Shown: piece after piece, positions 1 through 10,200 of the stretch
How the letters are laid out: each line of letters begins with the position of its first letter
Numbering within the stretch: position 1 is the stretch's first letter
Source of the DNA: Zoroaster sp. YZ-2022
Lineage: Eukaryota > Echinodermata > Asteroidea > Forcipulatida > Zoroasteridae
DNA length: 64,000 nucleotides
Assembly (NCBI GenBank): GCA_029582265.1
Contig: CM055835.1
Location: 16,633,874 to 16,697,873 of the forward strand
Reading direction: 5' to 3'
The notes under the pieces: model-generated
Told to the model about the DNA's origin: nothing
Database searches by the model: none
The model's input: only the letters and a program-made list of their open reading frames with translations
Position numbers and translations under genes: made by a program

Positions 1-1240
1 TTTAAAGGGCCAATGGATACAGTATAATCCACTGACTAATATCGTGGACTCTGATTCTATAGAATTCAACGTGACTGGATCGTCAGCGCACTATCTGGAT
101 TTGGCACATTCTATGATAAATGTAAAGGCAAAGATTGTTAATGAAGATGGAACGGATCTTGCAGATGACGCACAAGTTGGTCCCGTAAATCTTTTTCTAC
201 ATTCCCTGTTCTCCAAGGTTGATATTACTCTTAATGATAGACTCGTGTCAACGAACGAACAATTATGCACATAGGGCCATAATCGAATCCTTAAATGTCT
301 TTTGGAGATAGTGCAGAAGAAATCCCAATTAACAGCAGCTTTATTTTTCAAGGATACAGCTGAGAATGAATCAGACCAACCCCATCGCTGAGGGTGCACA
401 TAATGAAGGATTAAAACAACGGTATCAATTCACTAAAGGAGTCAAGTGGTCGATCTATTTGGGCCGATTCACAGTGACATATTTTTCAAGACAGACTCTT
501 GTTGAACGGTGTCAGCCTTAAACTTAAGTTTCATCGTAGTAAAAATGCTTTGTTTGTTAACCCCCTGCAAACTGACAAATATAAAGTACAAATTATGGAT
601 GCAACTTTCTACGTAAGAAAAGTTTCTCTCAGTCCATCAATTGCTCTGACGCACGCTAAAATGTTGGATACTACTACAGCAAAATATCCATTGCGTAGGG
701 TAGATGTTAAAAGTTTCTCCATTCAACGCGGAAACCTGTCATTTACACGCGAAAATTTGTTCTTGGGACAAATTCCTAAACGCATTGTGATTGGAATCGT
801 GGGCAACAGGGCGTACAATGGTGATTACAGACAGAACCCTTACAATTTTGAACATTACAATTTAAATTTTCTTTGGACTGTACGTGGACAATGAACAAAC
901 ACCTTGGAGACCTCTTCAGCCTAATTTTTCAGGGCCGGACAAGAATTACATGATGGCCTATCAGACTTTATTTTCCGGTATAAATACCCTATACAAAGAC
1001 GCAGGCAATCAGATAGATAGATCAGACTATGAATCTGGTTACACACTCTACGCTTTCGATCTATCTCCCGACCATTCGGAAGGACCGCATTTTAATCTGG
1101 TAAATCGTAGCAATCTACGACTGGAACTAAAATTTGCATCAGCATTACCTGAAACGGTGAATGTTATCATCTACAGTGAATTCGAATCTATTCTGGAGGT
1201 GGACAAAAGTCGGAATATTCTGATCGATTACTCCAATTAG
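1..1240 (+). pseudogene. Polinton major capsid protein, frameshifted, 5' end outside window
   Basis: Three reading-frame pieces (44-274, 499-894 and 884-1240) together resemble the major capsid protein of Polintons and adintovirus-like elements (often annotated as F54H12.2-like in animal genomes). The first piece has the N-terminal pattern IEFNVTGSSAHYLDL. The last ends with the family-typical LPETVNVIIYSEF followed by a DKSRN motif just before the stop. The stretch 275-498 carries stops in every frame that would join the pieces, so at least two frame changes and some stops separate them. The protease gene follows 27 bases downstream on the same strand, the usual Polinton neighbourhood. The start codon is probably before the window. 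The product would form the capsid shell if intact; this copy cannot encode a full protein. Confidence 0.75.
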
Positions 1241-1267
1241 AAAGACGAGATAGATACAGTTCAGCTT

Positions 1268-1799
1268 TTGAAAGTACTTCAAGGGGACAGATATACCAGA
1301 CAATACCTAAGAGGTGTATTTCCTTCAGATCGATTACCCCCAGTAAACAGATACCCACAGGCTTTTATTATTAATTCCGATACAAGCGATCAACCTGGAA
1401 CACATTGGCTGGCGTGCTACTTCGATCAAGACAAACGGGCAGAATTCTTTGAATTTTGGTCAAGCTCCAGCTACATATGGACACTATTTTAAAACATTTA
1501 TCGATGACAATAGCGTAAGCTGTACTTATAACACAACGTGTTTACAATCTATGAATACAACGGCGTGTGGTCAGTACTGTATTTTTTACTTAGTACATAG
1601 ATGTAGAAATGTACCTATGGTTGATATTGGTGCAGCATTTACGGATGATAGTTTAATCAACGATGTATTATTGGTTCAAGATTTTATAGAAGAAAAATAC
1701 GAAGTTGATGTTCCAGTTGTCGATTTTGATTTAATGACTAGACAAATTTCTAAAACAAAAGAAAGATTAAAGTCTGTTTATTATTATTATTATTATTAG
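1268..1799 (+). pseudogene. Adenovirus-type cysteine protease of Polinton, one frameshift
   Basis: Two overlapping frames (1268-1492 and 1449-1799) form an adenain-like maturation protease. The first has the catalytic histidine context GTHWLACYFD. The second has the catalytic cysteine context NTTACGQYCIFYLVHR, with a conserved cysteine two residues after CGQ. The split lies near 1455-1470, where a single-base change shifts the frame within the FFEF/FGQAP region. In Polintons this enzyme cleaves capsid precursors. The length, about 175 residues when both frames are counted, fits the family. The C-terminus runs into a TTA microsatellite coding for repeated tyrosine (1778-1797), probably added by repeat growth. 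It directly follows the capsid gene. Confidence 0.85.
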
Positions 1800-2200
1800 C
1801 ATTTTAGTTTTAAGAAAAGAACCCTATAAAAAATAAATCAAGCAAACAAATAAGAAAACAAAAATATGTTTATTCTTTCCAATGTATTAATATCATTGCT
1901 TTTATTTCTCAATGTAAAGTAAATAAATGAATATTACAATCGTCAAACGTTTATTTTGTGTTTTTATTGTCTACATTTGGAAACAACTACACTAGTACAC
2001 TAAAGTTTAATTAATACAAATATATGGAATAAAATACGCTCAAAACACAATACACTTTTTTTCCCCAAAATTTTTTCCCTGTTTTTTTGTTTCCAAAGTT
2101 TTTTTTTTCAAACCGTAAATCATTACTAAATCATACAACAAGTTTTACAATTATTTACATAGTTTCCATGGAGGTTTCCCAAGAAAGTCTTTTTCTCAAT
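1800..2200. other. AT-rich spacer within the Polinton
   Basis: No coding signal in either strand. The sequence is strongly AT-rich with T-runs near 2056-2110. It separates the + strand capsid/protease genes from the - strand small genes, so it may be the shared 3' region of converging transcripts; AATAAA-like words occur near 1833 and 1922. Confidence 0.5.
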
Positions 2201-2201
2201 T

Positions 2202-2441
2202 TTAAAGGCGTAGACACAACCCTTTTACGTTTAGAACACGTGATGGGTTAGTGGCCGTCATCAGATTAGGGACCACGGCAACAACCGTTTTCGGTTGAAT
2301 CACTCTGCTTAAATTTTTCATCACGACATCACGTCGTATTTCGTTTCCAATAATACTTTCAGGAGCATTTGATTTGGCTAATCCACGCGCAAAGTACTGC
2401 CAACCGTGGGGGTAAACCCTTTTTATTTCGTAAAGTGTCAT
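2202..2441 (-). CDS. Unrecognised small reading frame of the Polinton
   Basis: An open frame of 79 codons beginning MTLYEIKRVYPHGW. It lies on the same strand as the two small Polinton genes upstream of it (2613-2909 and 2968-3163). No family was recognised. It may be a broken piece of a larger capsid-associated protein, since the element's other genes are fragmented, or it may be chance. The position and the ordinary residue composition slightly favour a real remnant. Confidence 0.35.
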   Translation of the reverse strand: MTLYEIKRVYPHGWQYFARGLAKSNAPESIIGNEIRRDVVMKNLSRVIQPKTVVAVVPNLMTATNPSRVLNVKGLCLRL

Positions 2442-2612
2442 TCACAAGATCAATTATATTAGAACCTTTCACAACATTACCCTCGTATACAAGTTCATCA
2501 TTTCTTATTCCATGTCATGACATCATTATTTTAAAGTTTATTCAATAATAACTTAGCGCGTCTATGCAATGTCTTTGGTACGCTTTCAAGAATTTGAGGT
2601 GTTAGGTCATCC

Positions 2613-2909
2613 TTAGATGTTACTCCTCCACGCGTCTCCTTTCCAGATGGGGGCATCTGATGTGTCGCTCATGTCGTCAGAGCCATCGGGGGTCTTGACA
2701 GAAACGGGGTTCAGTTTTGCGGGCATGTTCGTATTGAAGATATTGTTGTAAAGCTTGCTGATATAGCGATACTTTGTGTCATCGGGTAAATCTGTCCTTT
2801 CCAGAATATTTTTCATGTCTTCTTCCAATCTATGCAGTTTTGCTCTGCGTAATATTACGAGTGAGGAGGACATTTTGTAAGGTCTTTGTGACCTGATCGG
2901 ATGGAGCAT
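2613..2909 (-). CDS. Polinton small accessory protein (DL-DD-K pattern)
   Basis: Open frame of 98 codons; a start at the internal methionine (codon 13, MSSSLVILRRAKLHRLEED) is more likely than the first one. It contains ILERTDLPDDTKYRYISKLY, resembling a motif common in short Polinton/adintovirus-like proteins encoded next to the capsid genes (hydrophobic-basic helix, then a DL-x-DD-x-K stretch followed by a tyrosine-rich helix). The C-terminal third is rich in D, S and T. The function is unknown; a capsid or assembly role is inferred from position only. It lies between two other - strand small frames. Confidence 0.5.
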   Translation of the reverse strand: MLHPIRSQRPYKMSSSLVILRRAKLHRLEEDMKNILERTDLPDDTKYRYISKLYNNIFNTNMPAKLNPVSVKTPDGSDDMSDTSDAPIWKGDAWRSNI

Positions 2910-2967
2910 TAATCATTGTTTTCTTTTGTAACGCATCACTTGGGAAACAGAAACCCTCCGATTGTAC

Positions 2968-3163
2968 TCAATATGGAGCAAGTAATGATCCTAAAAATCC
3001 TCCTTTTTGGATCAACAACCGCTTGCGTTTTAAAGTGCGGGACCTTCTTGTCAGATATGAAGGTAGATGAATCTTATGCTTAGCAAGTTTCTTCTTCTGA
3101 CCCGGTGTGTCAAAGGTACTCTTGCCTTTTATAATGTTCAACGCACATTCACATAAACAGGTT
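2968..3163 (-). CDS. Small basic Polinton protein ending in a KGGFLGSLL tail (PX-like)
   Basis: A short frame on - that ends at a TGA at 2968-2970. The C-terminal part reads RKRLLIQKGGFLGSLLAPY, a basic stretch followed by a glycine-hydrophobic tail. Upstream in the same frame are KKKLAKHKIHLPSYL and NIIKGKSTFDTPGQ. This layout, a lysine-rich region then QKGGFL and a hydrophobic end, is familiar in small proteins of Polintons and adintoviruses that resemble adenoviral core or membrane-active peptides. No ATG was found in frame close upstream, so the start is missing or beyond an indel. It sits just upstream of the 2613-2909 frame on the same strand, and the Penelope-like insertion begins about 150 bases further on. 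Confidence 0.55.
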
Positions 3164-3289
3164 ACCGTTCTTTGTCGGCGTTCTCAAAATAGCCTTTCTT
3201 TTCTTTGTTGAGGATTATTCAACACATGCAGCGTGTGAACGTTGTCCATTAACCGTCGCGTCATGATGACAAACAGCTGGTGATCCAGC

Positions 3290-3480
3290 GGCTAGCCTTA
3301 TTTAGGGACGTATGTAGGTAAACTTGTAGCTTTGCATGGTGAGGATGAGGTAAGACCAATTGCGGTGACACCATGTGGAATCTCAATTGAGTAGTAATTA
3401 GTTCTGAAAAGAACTGGGGGTACAACTCGACGTTTCGATCAGTATGCTCTGATCGTCCCCAGAGAATGCCGGACTCTGGA
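3290..3480 (-). repeat. Pseudo-LTR of the Penelope-like element, 3' copy
   Basis: Contains the block GACACCATGTGG and GAGTAGTAATTAGTTCTG, repeated at 6318-6428 in the same orientation, at 7240-7330 in the opposite one, and at 42140-42360 and 43450-43590 elsewhere. A perfect 7-bp hairpin (CGATCAG / CTGATCG, loop of 6) lies at 3436-3455 beside a conserved CGACGTTT. Confidence 0.7.
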
Positions 3481-3732
3481 AAATGCTGCTGCTTAAGTAG
3501 ACTGCTGGAGGATCATTCCAACGAATGGATGCTGGAGGATTAGTTCGTTGAGAGGCGCAGGCGGGAAACTGTGAGACTATGAGACTAGGATCCTAGGGGT
3601 TGGGGAGAGGAGTGTGCTCACTGAACTGAATCAGTTGTTAACAAGCACAGGGGAGGGAGGGGTGGTTGACTTAGGATATAGGGGGATCCCTCAGTCTGGG
3701 TGGGTTATGGACTTTGGGATATAGAAGATCCT

Positions 3733-4116
3733 TCAGTCTGTGGTATAGGGTCGCCAAATGTCGCTGATGAAGAAACCGATGTCCTGTGGCACAGTGTCGT
3801 GTTTGACGATCTCGATGGCCTCTGATGCGTCTGGGGTGCCAATGCGTCGATGGGTGTGTGATGAGCTGCATGGGCTGCCTGCCAGTCGATTTGGTGGTCC
3901 TTGATGCGAGTGCTGACGATGGCGGACTTCGAAATCTCCTCTGCGGCCGTGTGCTCGGTGTTCCTTCAATCTGATGGGGAGGTTGCGTTTTGTTTCGCTG
4001 ATGTACACCTTTACCGCACTCACAGGGATCCGGTAGACTCCGCTCTGTTGTTTGGGTCCGGTTTGTCCTTGTGGGTATGTAGAAGTCCTTGGTTTGCTGG
4101 GGGCTGAGTGGAACAC
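3733..4116 (-). pseudogene. GIY-YIG endonuclease domain of the Penelope-like element
   Basis: The frame has GVYRIPVSAVKVYISETKRN followed by LPIRLKEHRAHG. This is the GIY...YIG core (here GVY and VYI) with the following arginine and the R-x-x-EH region of Penelope-type endonucleases, which nick the target site for reverse transcription. A cysteine usually found between GVY and VYI in the family is not visible, and the YIG glycine is a serine here. The frame then drifts into low-similarity sequence, so the C-terminus has been lost by a frameshift. It follows the reverse transcriptase on the same strand. It is open for 127 codons but probably non-functional. Confidence 0.8.
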
Positions 4117-4534
4117 ATCGATGCCTGCTTGTCGGAGGATGCGTTACAGTTTGTGAGACGTCGAACCTAGATAGGGAGACACAGAGAGGGTTAGATCACT
4201 TACCTTGCTTTTTGAGTTTGGAACCGGCTTTACAGTTGATCTGGGATTGTAACCGCTGCGTTTGAGGGTAGTTCGGATGTGCTGTAGTTCCTTGGGGAGG
4301 CTGTCCTTGTCACAAATGTTGTAGGCGTTGTACGAGCGTACGGTTGACCGATGACTTGATGCTTGGATGATGGAAGGAGCGCTGGTTCAGGTACCGATCT
4401 GTGTGCGTGGGCTTTCTGTAGACGTTGTGGTGTAGGGAGCCGTCTGGGTTTCTGGAAATGCCAACATCAAGGAACGCGATCTTTGTCATCTTCTTCCGTT
4501 TCCATGGTGAACTTGATGCTCGGGTGTTGCTGGT

Positions 4535-5424
4535 TTAGATGTTGTGAAAATCCTGAGTGTGTCTCAAGCCGTGTGGCCAAACCACAAAGGTGTCAATCCA
4601 CGGAGCCACAGCTTGGGTTGGAGGTCGGCAGGTTGAGGAAGAGTTTTCAAACTCTTCCATGAAAATATGGCAAGGACCGGGGATAAAGGAGATCCCATGG
4701 AGGTCCCAGCTGTCTGCTCGTAGAACTTGCCCCGAAACTGAAAAAAACTTGAAGAGACCCATGTTAGTAGCACATCATGAATTGGGTCCGGGGAGAGTGA
4801 TGAGCGATCATCAAGAGAAAGAACTAGTACGAGTCTGACCTTCACCACGAGGCATGTCACTGGAGGTGGGACATAGGTGAATCAGGAGACAACATCAAAA
4901 CTAACCAAGATGTCGCTGGGTTGAGCGTGAGGCCCTGGGTGATCTCAACGAACTGACTGGAGTTGGACACATGGTGTTGAGTGAGACCCACCAAGGGTCG
5001 GAGGATCTTAGCTAAATGACGGGCTGTGGGCAGGCCGTAGGTGAACCTCTAGAGGCGACAATAGGCGGGAGAGGAACATCGGGTTTGTGAATCTCGGCTG
5101 GCCAAAGAACCTAGGCAGGATGAGCTGGATGGTCTGAGATGTCGGTAGAGTTGATGGAGAGGCCACTGGCACGGTGGAGGGCAAGGAGTTTGTTAGCGAC
5201 TCTTTTTCATGGATGGATGGGTTCTTCTTGAGGGGGCGGTATGAATCGGATAATAAATGTGACTTACCTTGTCGGTGTATTGTGCTCGGTCCATGATGAC
5301 TGTAGCGTTGCCTGGTCTGCGGTGAGGATGTGATGGAGCTGTCTCGTCGGATGTCCTGTAGAGAAAGTTCTCCTTGAGAGGCGTTGGGTTGGCTGGCTTG
5401 GCTTTTACGCAGAACATCGCTCAT
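4535..5424 (-). pseudogene. Penelope-like reverse transcriptase, several frameshifts
   Basis: Pieces in different frames carry the family signature. Near 5417-5193 there is GNATVIMDRAQYTDKVSH, the N-terminal RT pattern, followed in another frame by LLSDSYRPLKKNPS. Near 4860-4564 there is FQFRGKFYEQTAGTSMGSPL, the RT motif before the catalytic aspartates. In yet another frame (4762-4535) are FMEEFE and FVVWPHGLRHTQDF, which match the region around and after the YVDD box. The YVDD itself is not clearly readable in one frame. The enzyme would copy element RNA into DNA at the target. The frame changes show the copy is dead. Confidence 0.8.
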
Positions 5425-5639
5425 CTGTAGTCTGACGTCATCAGCTGCGTTGTTTTGTTGAGTCGTCGCAGGGCTGGCTCAACTGACTGGATGATTTCTT
5501 CCGTTGGAATGGATTTGGGGTGGAGGCGAAATTCATTCCTGCAGTGACAGTACTGATGTTTCGATACAGGGAGTGCGAGGGTGCGTTGGCTGAGTGTTGA
5601 CGACGGTGTGTTTCTGGAACGCGTCCTGTGAGCGGAGGT

Positions 5640-5945
5640 GAGGGTTGCCTTAGGGATATAGCAGATCCCGTAGGTTTACTTGAAGCGCGGTTGGAGCGAG
5701 ATGTTGAAGATCTCCAAGACCTGAGTCAGGAAGGTCGGGATACATGGATCCCTCAGACCGTGTGAACGCGGGGAATAGGGATATAGAAGATCCCGTATCC
5801 AGTCTGTAGAAGCGCGGTTGAGTGAGATATAGAGATTCCAGGACTCGAGTCGGATGGTCGTGGATATAGAGGATCCCTTTGACCGGTGAACGCGCGGGGA
5901 ATAGGGATACAGACGATCCCGTATCCAATCGTTGAAGTCGCGAAA
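5640..5945 (-). repeat. Tandem repeat in the 5' part of the Penelope-like element (~126 bp, about 2.5 copies)
   Basis: GATCCCGTA recurs at about 5663, 5789 and 5915, each with AGGGATATAG nearby and a GCGCGGTTG block downstream. A related AGGGGGATCCCTCAG and GGATATAGAAGATCC pair occurs at the other end of the element near 3678-3733. Confidence 0.75.
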
Positions 5946-6304
5946 CTTGCTGGATCTGCTTCCGGCGGGTGGTGGAACACGTGTCTGCTTGAAGACGGCG
6001 GGTGGTGACTTTCTCGAAGTCCTCGGTGGAACGTGTCGCGGAACTTCTTCTAGTTGGGATAGACTGCGGTCGGTGTCGGCGCGCGAGGGAGGAACGTGTG
6101 GAGGCGATCCTCTCACGAAGCAAGGAGGCGCTGGCTGAACGTAGTGATGCGGCGGGAAACGGAGGCTGCGAACTTCGTCATGGAGCTGTAGGCCTGGCGG
6201 ATAAGTGTTGGAGTCTCGGCATCGTTTCAGGAAGGCGAGGTTGTTCATGCGAGTTTAGAACGTCTGATCGACGCTCGTTCAAAACGACCGAACCTTGTAG
6301 TAGT

Positions 6305-6430
6305 ATGCTCCTGTAGAGCGTAGATAGGTAAAACTTGTAGCTTTGGTAATGGTGAGGATGATGAGTATAAGACTAATTGTGGTGACACCATGTGGGAATC
6401 CTCAATTGAGTAGTAATTAGTTCTGAAGAT
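6305..6430 (-). repeat. Pseudo-LTR of the Penelope-like element, 5' copy
   Basis: Matches 3310-3420 in the same orientation over TAGGTAAAACTTGTAGCTTT, GACACCATGTGG and AATTGAGTAGTAATTAG. It is cut off just after TTAGTTCTGAA, before the hairpin found in the 3' copy. Confidence 0.65.
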
Positions 6431-7194
6431 ACCCGTACGCAATTCCCATTCGTAAGTAGTCTGATTTTAAATCAATAAACAGATAAGAGTACGGTTGACT
6501 GGTCGCGTTTCGGCGTGTTTTCTACCATATAAACTTTGGTTTTGACCGGGATACATTTGTTTTAGCCAGATGCATACAACTGAGAACGGTCTCTTGGATT
6601 CTTTGAATAGAATTATATAATGGCAATTGGAGGCTTACGGTCCGACTTTCTTTCTTGGATTGATGAAATAAGTTCTGTAATGATGTTTATCACGGAGACG
6701 TTCAGGTGATGAGACCCCTGGTAAATAGTTTGGTGACTTCTCAGTCGTTGCCAACACACCTGCTCATCAGATCATCCAAAATAATTAAGTTCCTGACTTC
6801 CGGGTCAACAGATCCGACCAATCCTCTGGAAAATCTTCAATTAAACTGAATATTAGGTAGGTCGCGAGACAGTTCCTGGTAAGTCGGCTGATATTGGACC
6901 ATAACACCAGATAATTCGCTCAGGCGCATCCACACAAAGACATGTTTTCTATATTTGATTAATTTACAAACCCAGTTTGTTTTGGCCTGAAGATGTTGGG
7001 TCCAGCCACGCAGAACGTTGGCGGGATGTTTAAGCTTTGTATCCATGGAGAGAGAATGACCCTATGATCTTTTAGGATCGTTATTTAATAAAACCTAAAT
7101 GAACGATGCCTGCAAGGACATGAATATCATACTATATTGACGCAACACGCTTATAATTATTCCGGAAGTGTTCTTTTTGATAGCTAGCTAACAA
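6431..7194. other. No recognisable gene
   Basis: AT-rich sequence, probably decayed Polinton or host DNA between the Penelope-like element and its inverted end fragment. No motif was identified. Confidence 0.4.
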
Positions 7195-7330
7195 TAATAT
7201 TCTAGAGTGGACGATCAGAGCATATACTGATCGAAACGTCGAAAGAAAATTGTGTACCCCATTCTTTTTCAGAACTAATTACTACTCAATTGAGATTCCA
7301 CATGGTGTCACCGCAATTAGTCTTACTTAA
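7195..7330 (+). repeat. Inverted end fragment of the Penelope-like element
   Basis: Carries the hairpin CGATCAG...CTGATCG (7212-7233) followed by AAACGTCG, then the reverse complement of the pseudo-LTR block (CTCAATTGAGATTCCACATG, GTGTCACCGCAATTAG). Orientation is opposite to the copies at 3290 and 6305, as seen in the complex tails of Penelope-like insertions. Confidence 0.7.
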
Positions 7331-7899
7331 TAATACATTCGATACAAAGTCATCAGTTTCTTGTAAAGCAATATTCTTAAAATTATCAGACAACTCTATT
7401 CCAAATACATAGTATAAAATAATAGAAAAGCTTAATAAAACATGTTCAATACAATAATTAAACGATTTATCGGTGATGAGTAAGAGCCTCTTGGGGAATA
7501 GTGCGTTCGCTAGCGATAAAGTTTGAGCAATGTGAAATAATACAGTTCCGACTTCCTGACATTAAGATTGGGTAAGAACCGTACGGCATCGTTATAATCT
7601 TTTCAAGATAATTCACTTTATCATAGCACACTCTATACTCTTTCGTGAGAGGCTTTGTCTGTATCAGTTGCTTCGTCTTACGGTCCCTGGTAATGTTATT
7701 ACATATCTGTTACACTTTCTATATTTGGTTGTTCATTCTTATCTTTGACCATACGTACTACTGAACCAAAAATTAATCTTTTGCTATTTCGAAATTTTAA
7801 TGTAAAGCCGCGGATTCCTTACAACATGTCTTCCTGTGTCTAAATCTTGAGTGCATAATTCTTGGGACGTCTGAAACAAAAGCATTGAATGTGATCGCC

Positions 7900-10200
7900 A
7901 TCTCCTCGGATTTACTTCATTTGTCAGTTTACCCAAATAGTCACTCTAGCGGTGGCTTGTAACTACCCGACCATCGACATAAACACACTGTCAGTATTTA
8001 TAATATAGTAATTTGGTCTTGCAGGTTTTCCAGGACAGAGTACACCTTTAGTCGAGCGTGAGCGGTCGTGAAAGCGGCGATCACTACGTTTGTTCGGGGG
8101 TTTCATGCCACGAATTCTCTCTTCAATTGCATACTGCACTTCAACAATTGAATCATTAAAGAAATTGACATATTGACTATTACATCGTCTGCATATAAAA
8201 GTTCATGGAAGTTCGAGGGTTCAGACACTACTTCAGTTTTGGGCAGATTTACTCGCCGCCCAAACTTCCCCCAAAACTATTAAGCATTAACTTTGCTAGA
8301 GCTCTAAGACCGGTTTTTTATACAATTTTTGCCCCGTTCAGCAAAAATTCCCTCCGCCTCCCCTTTCATATAGTCCGGGTAATGTATGCGTTAATGTCTT
8401 TCCACGGACACCACCGAGGAACACCGAACTCTCCCGTTTAATCTTTAAAGAATCGTATTAATGTAGTCCGTAAACAGACCACCGGTTTTTGTTGTCGGAT
8501 CGTATTGTTCGCGATGTGCAAAGTGCCATACGTTATTCATACGCTGTACGGTGTATCCTATCCTCAATGGTTTTCTGTAATTCGATACATATGTGCTCGC
8601 ATAATGCCCGTTCATCATCACAGATGACAGGGCGTCTGCTGTAGTGTTTCACACATGTCCGGTAGAGAGGAAATTATGAGTTTTCCAGCAGCTCTATAGG
8701 AAGAACAGGATGGTATAGAGTGGATGGGGATAATTCACACTTAATAAGCACCAAAAATACTCGGACACATCTTTAAAAAATTTCTGTGATTAATCTCAGT
8801 GTCCGACAGGGTAACAAATAATACTTGTTCGCAAGGGCATAATGAACAGAAACTACGCATTGAATTCCTTCTCGTTCACTTCGATCCCCGTCAAAAGACG
8901 AGTTGCATTCGTTACCGACCACCATTACAGAAAGTATGACGGGGTCTGAGTTGACTAACGTTCAGGGAGTCTGAGAGGCCATCTTTCAAATGAATTGCCG
9001 CACATTGAGTGGTAACTCTTTGAAGATGGTATTCCCAGTTCACTCCCCAATATTTCAATGAGAGTGTATTCCAGTTCGAGTCTGAATGAACTGTTTTTTC
9101 TCCATGGTCCTAGTATACACCCCATGCATTGTGCATGTTAAGTTTAGTAAGTATTTTTATCCCTGTTCTATAACATACAAAGGGCAGGCATGCCACCAGC
9201 AACCGTTCATTTCTAGGATTTGTTTTGTCTCATGACATATCCCATCCACTTTATACTTCTCCTCATTTTCATCTCCCCCATTACGCGCATGCTGAATATT
9301 TATCCTCTGAACGACTTGACTCCACCGCATCCACATCAGTGCTTTGTTAGACTGAATGTCAGATGCGGTGGTCCTCCGGGGCAATATAGCCTCTGGAGTC
9401 AAAAAGTTCCTCCGGAAGACCAAATTACGTTGAGGCGATAGTAATACAGTTTTTGGAAAGGGTCAACCCCTCATCATCCTGATTACGCGACGTTATGCTC
9501 ATGGCAATAGCTCTCTAAATTGGGAGACAACAACGACGTCGAATATCTACGTCACTAATAGTACAACAATATGACAACAATTTCTTTCCTGCAGGTCAAA
9601 GGGTTGTCCCAGGGCTTTTCACTCTCATACCATGTGTGAAACTCATCCCGTCTTTTCCGACTCATACCATTTGGGTCATAGTATCGGATCTTGGGAAAGA
9701 GGCCCTTATATGACTGATTGATTTTAGAATTGAACAGATGAGGGAAGAAGCCCTTCTTCAATTCCGTCAAACCGAATGTGGCTGGTACTCTTGCTAAAGC
9801 CATTGGCAGGAAATTCATCGAATCAATGACTTTAATACGTCATATTGCGGGAACGTCAATGCTCAAGACTTTGGCCCCACTGTACACTACGTCAGGCACA
9901 CATGCATTTTCGAATAAGTAATTCAACAGAAAAATACGAATCATATCCTTTTGCATAATGTGCCAATGTTACACTGTTATTTAGGCTTCAGTGATTGAAT
10001 ATTAATCATAAAACTCAGTTTTCGTATCCGGACCCCTTGAATACTACGAGGTGTACAGTGTTTACATTGATAGTTTGGTAACGCAATGTTTGCGCATACT
10101 TGCAGACCACATCCGCTACGCAACAAATTCTGGTTCGTGAGTGCCGTCATCCTGGCAAGAATTCAAAATCAAAGAAATGTATCATGTCACGTCCTGTCTT
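7900..10200 (-). pseudogene. Polinton family-B DNA polymerase, fragmented
   Basis: Protein-primed-type polymerase motifs occur in the right order on -. Near 10190-10110 is an exonuclease I-like HFFDFE, with CQDDGTHEPEF in the next frame. At 9818-9555 is FGLTELKKGFFPHLF with YYDPNGMSRKRRDEF. At 9423-9157 is YKVDGICHETKQILEMNGC followed by WWHACP. Near 8600-8455 is VWHFAHREQYDP with GGLFTDYINT. Near 8005-7975 is the catalytic motif C as INTDSVF. Pieces are in different frames with many stops, so no polymerase can be made. The N-terminal region beyond 10.2 kb is too diverged to assign. Such a polymerase would replicate the element; its presence with capsid and protease genes defines the Polinton. 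Confidence 0.85.

Larger units (their letters stand above)
3290..6430 (-). mobile_element. Penelope-like retroelement (RT then GIY-YIG endonuclease)
   Basis: Read on -, the order is a tandem-repeat region (5945-5640), reverse transcriptase (5424-4535) and GIY-YIG endonuclease (4116-3733), the layout of Penelope-like elements. Related sequence in the same orientation lies at both ends (about 3310-3420 and 6318-6428), as expected for the pseudo-LTRs of this class. The copy is frameshifted throughout and inactive. The surrounding DNA is Polinton, so this insertion is younger than the Polinton. An additional inverted end fragment lies at 7195-7330. Confidence 0.8.
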
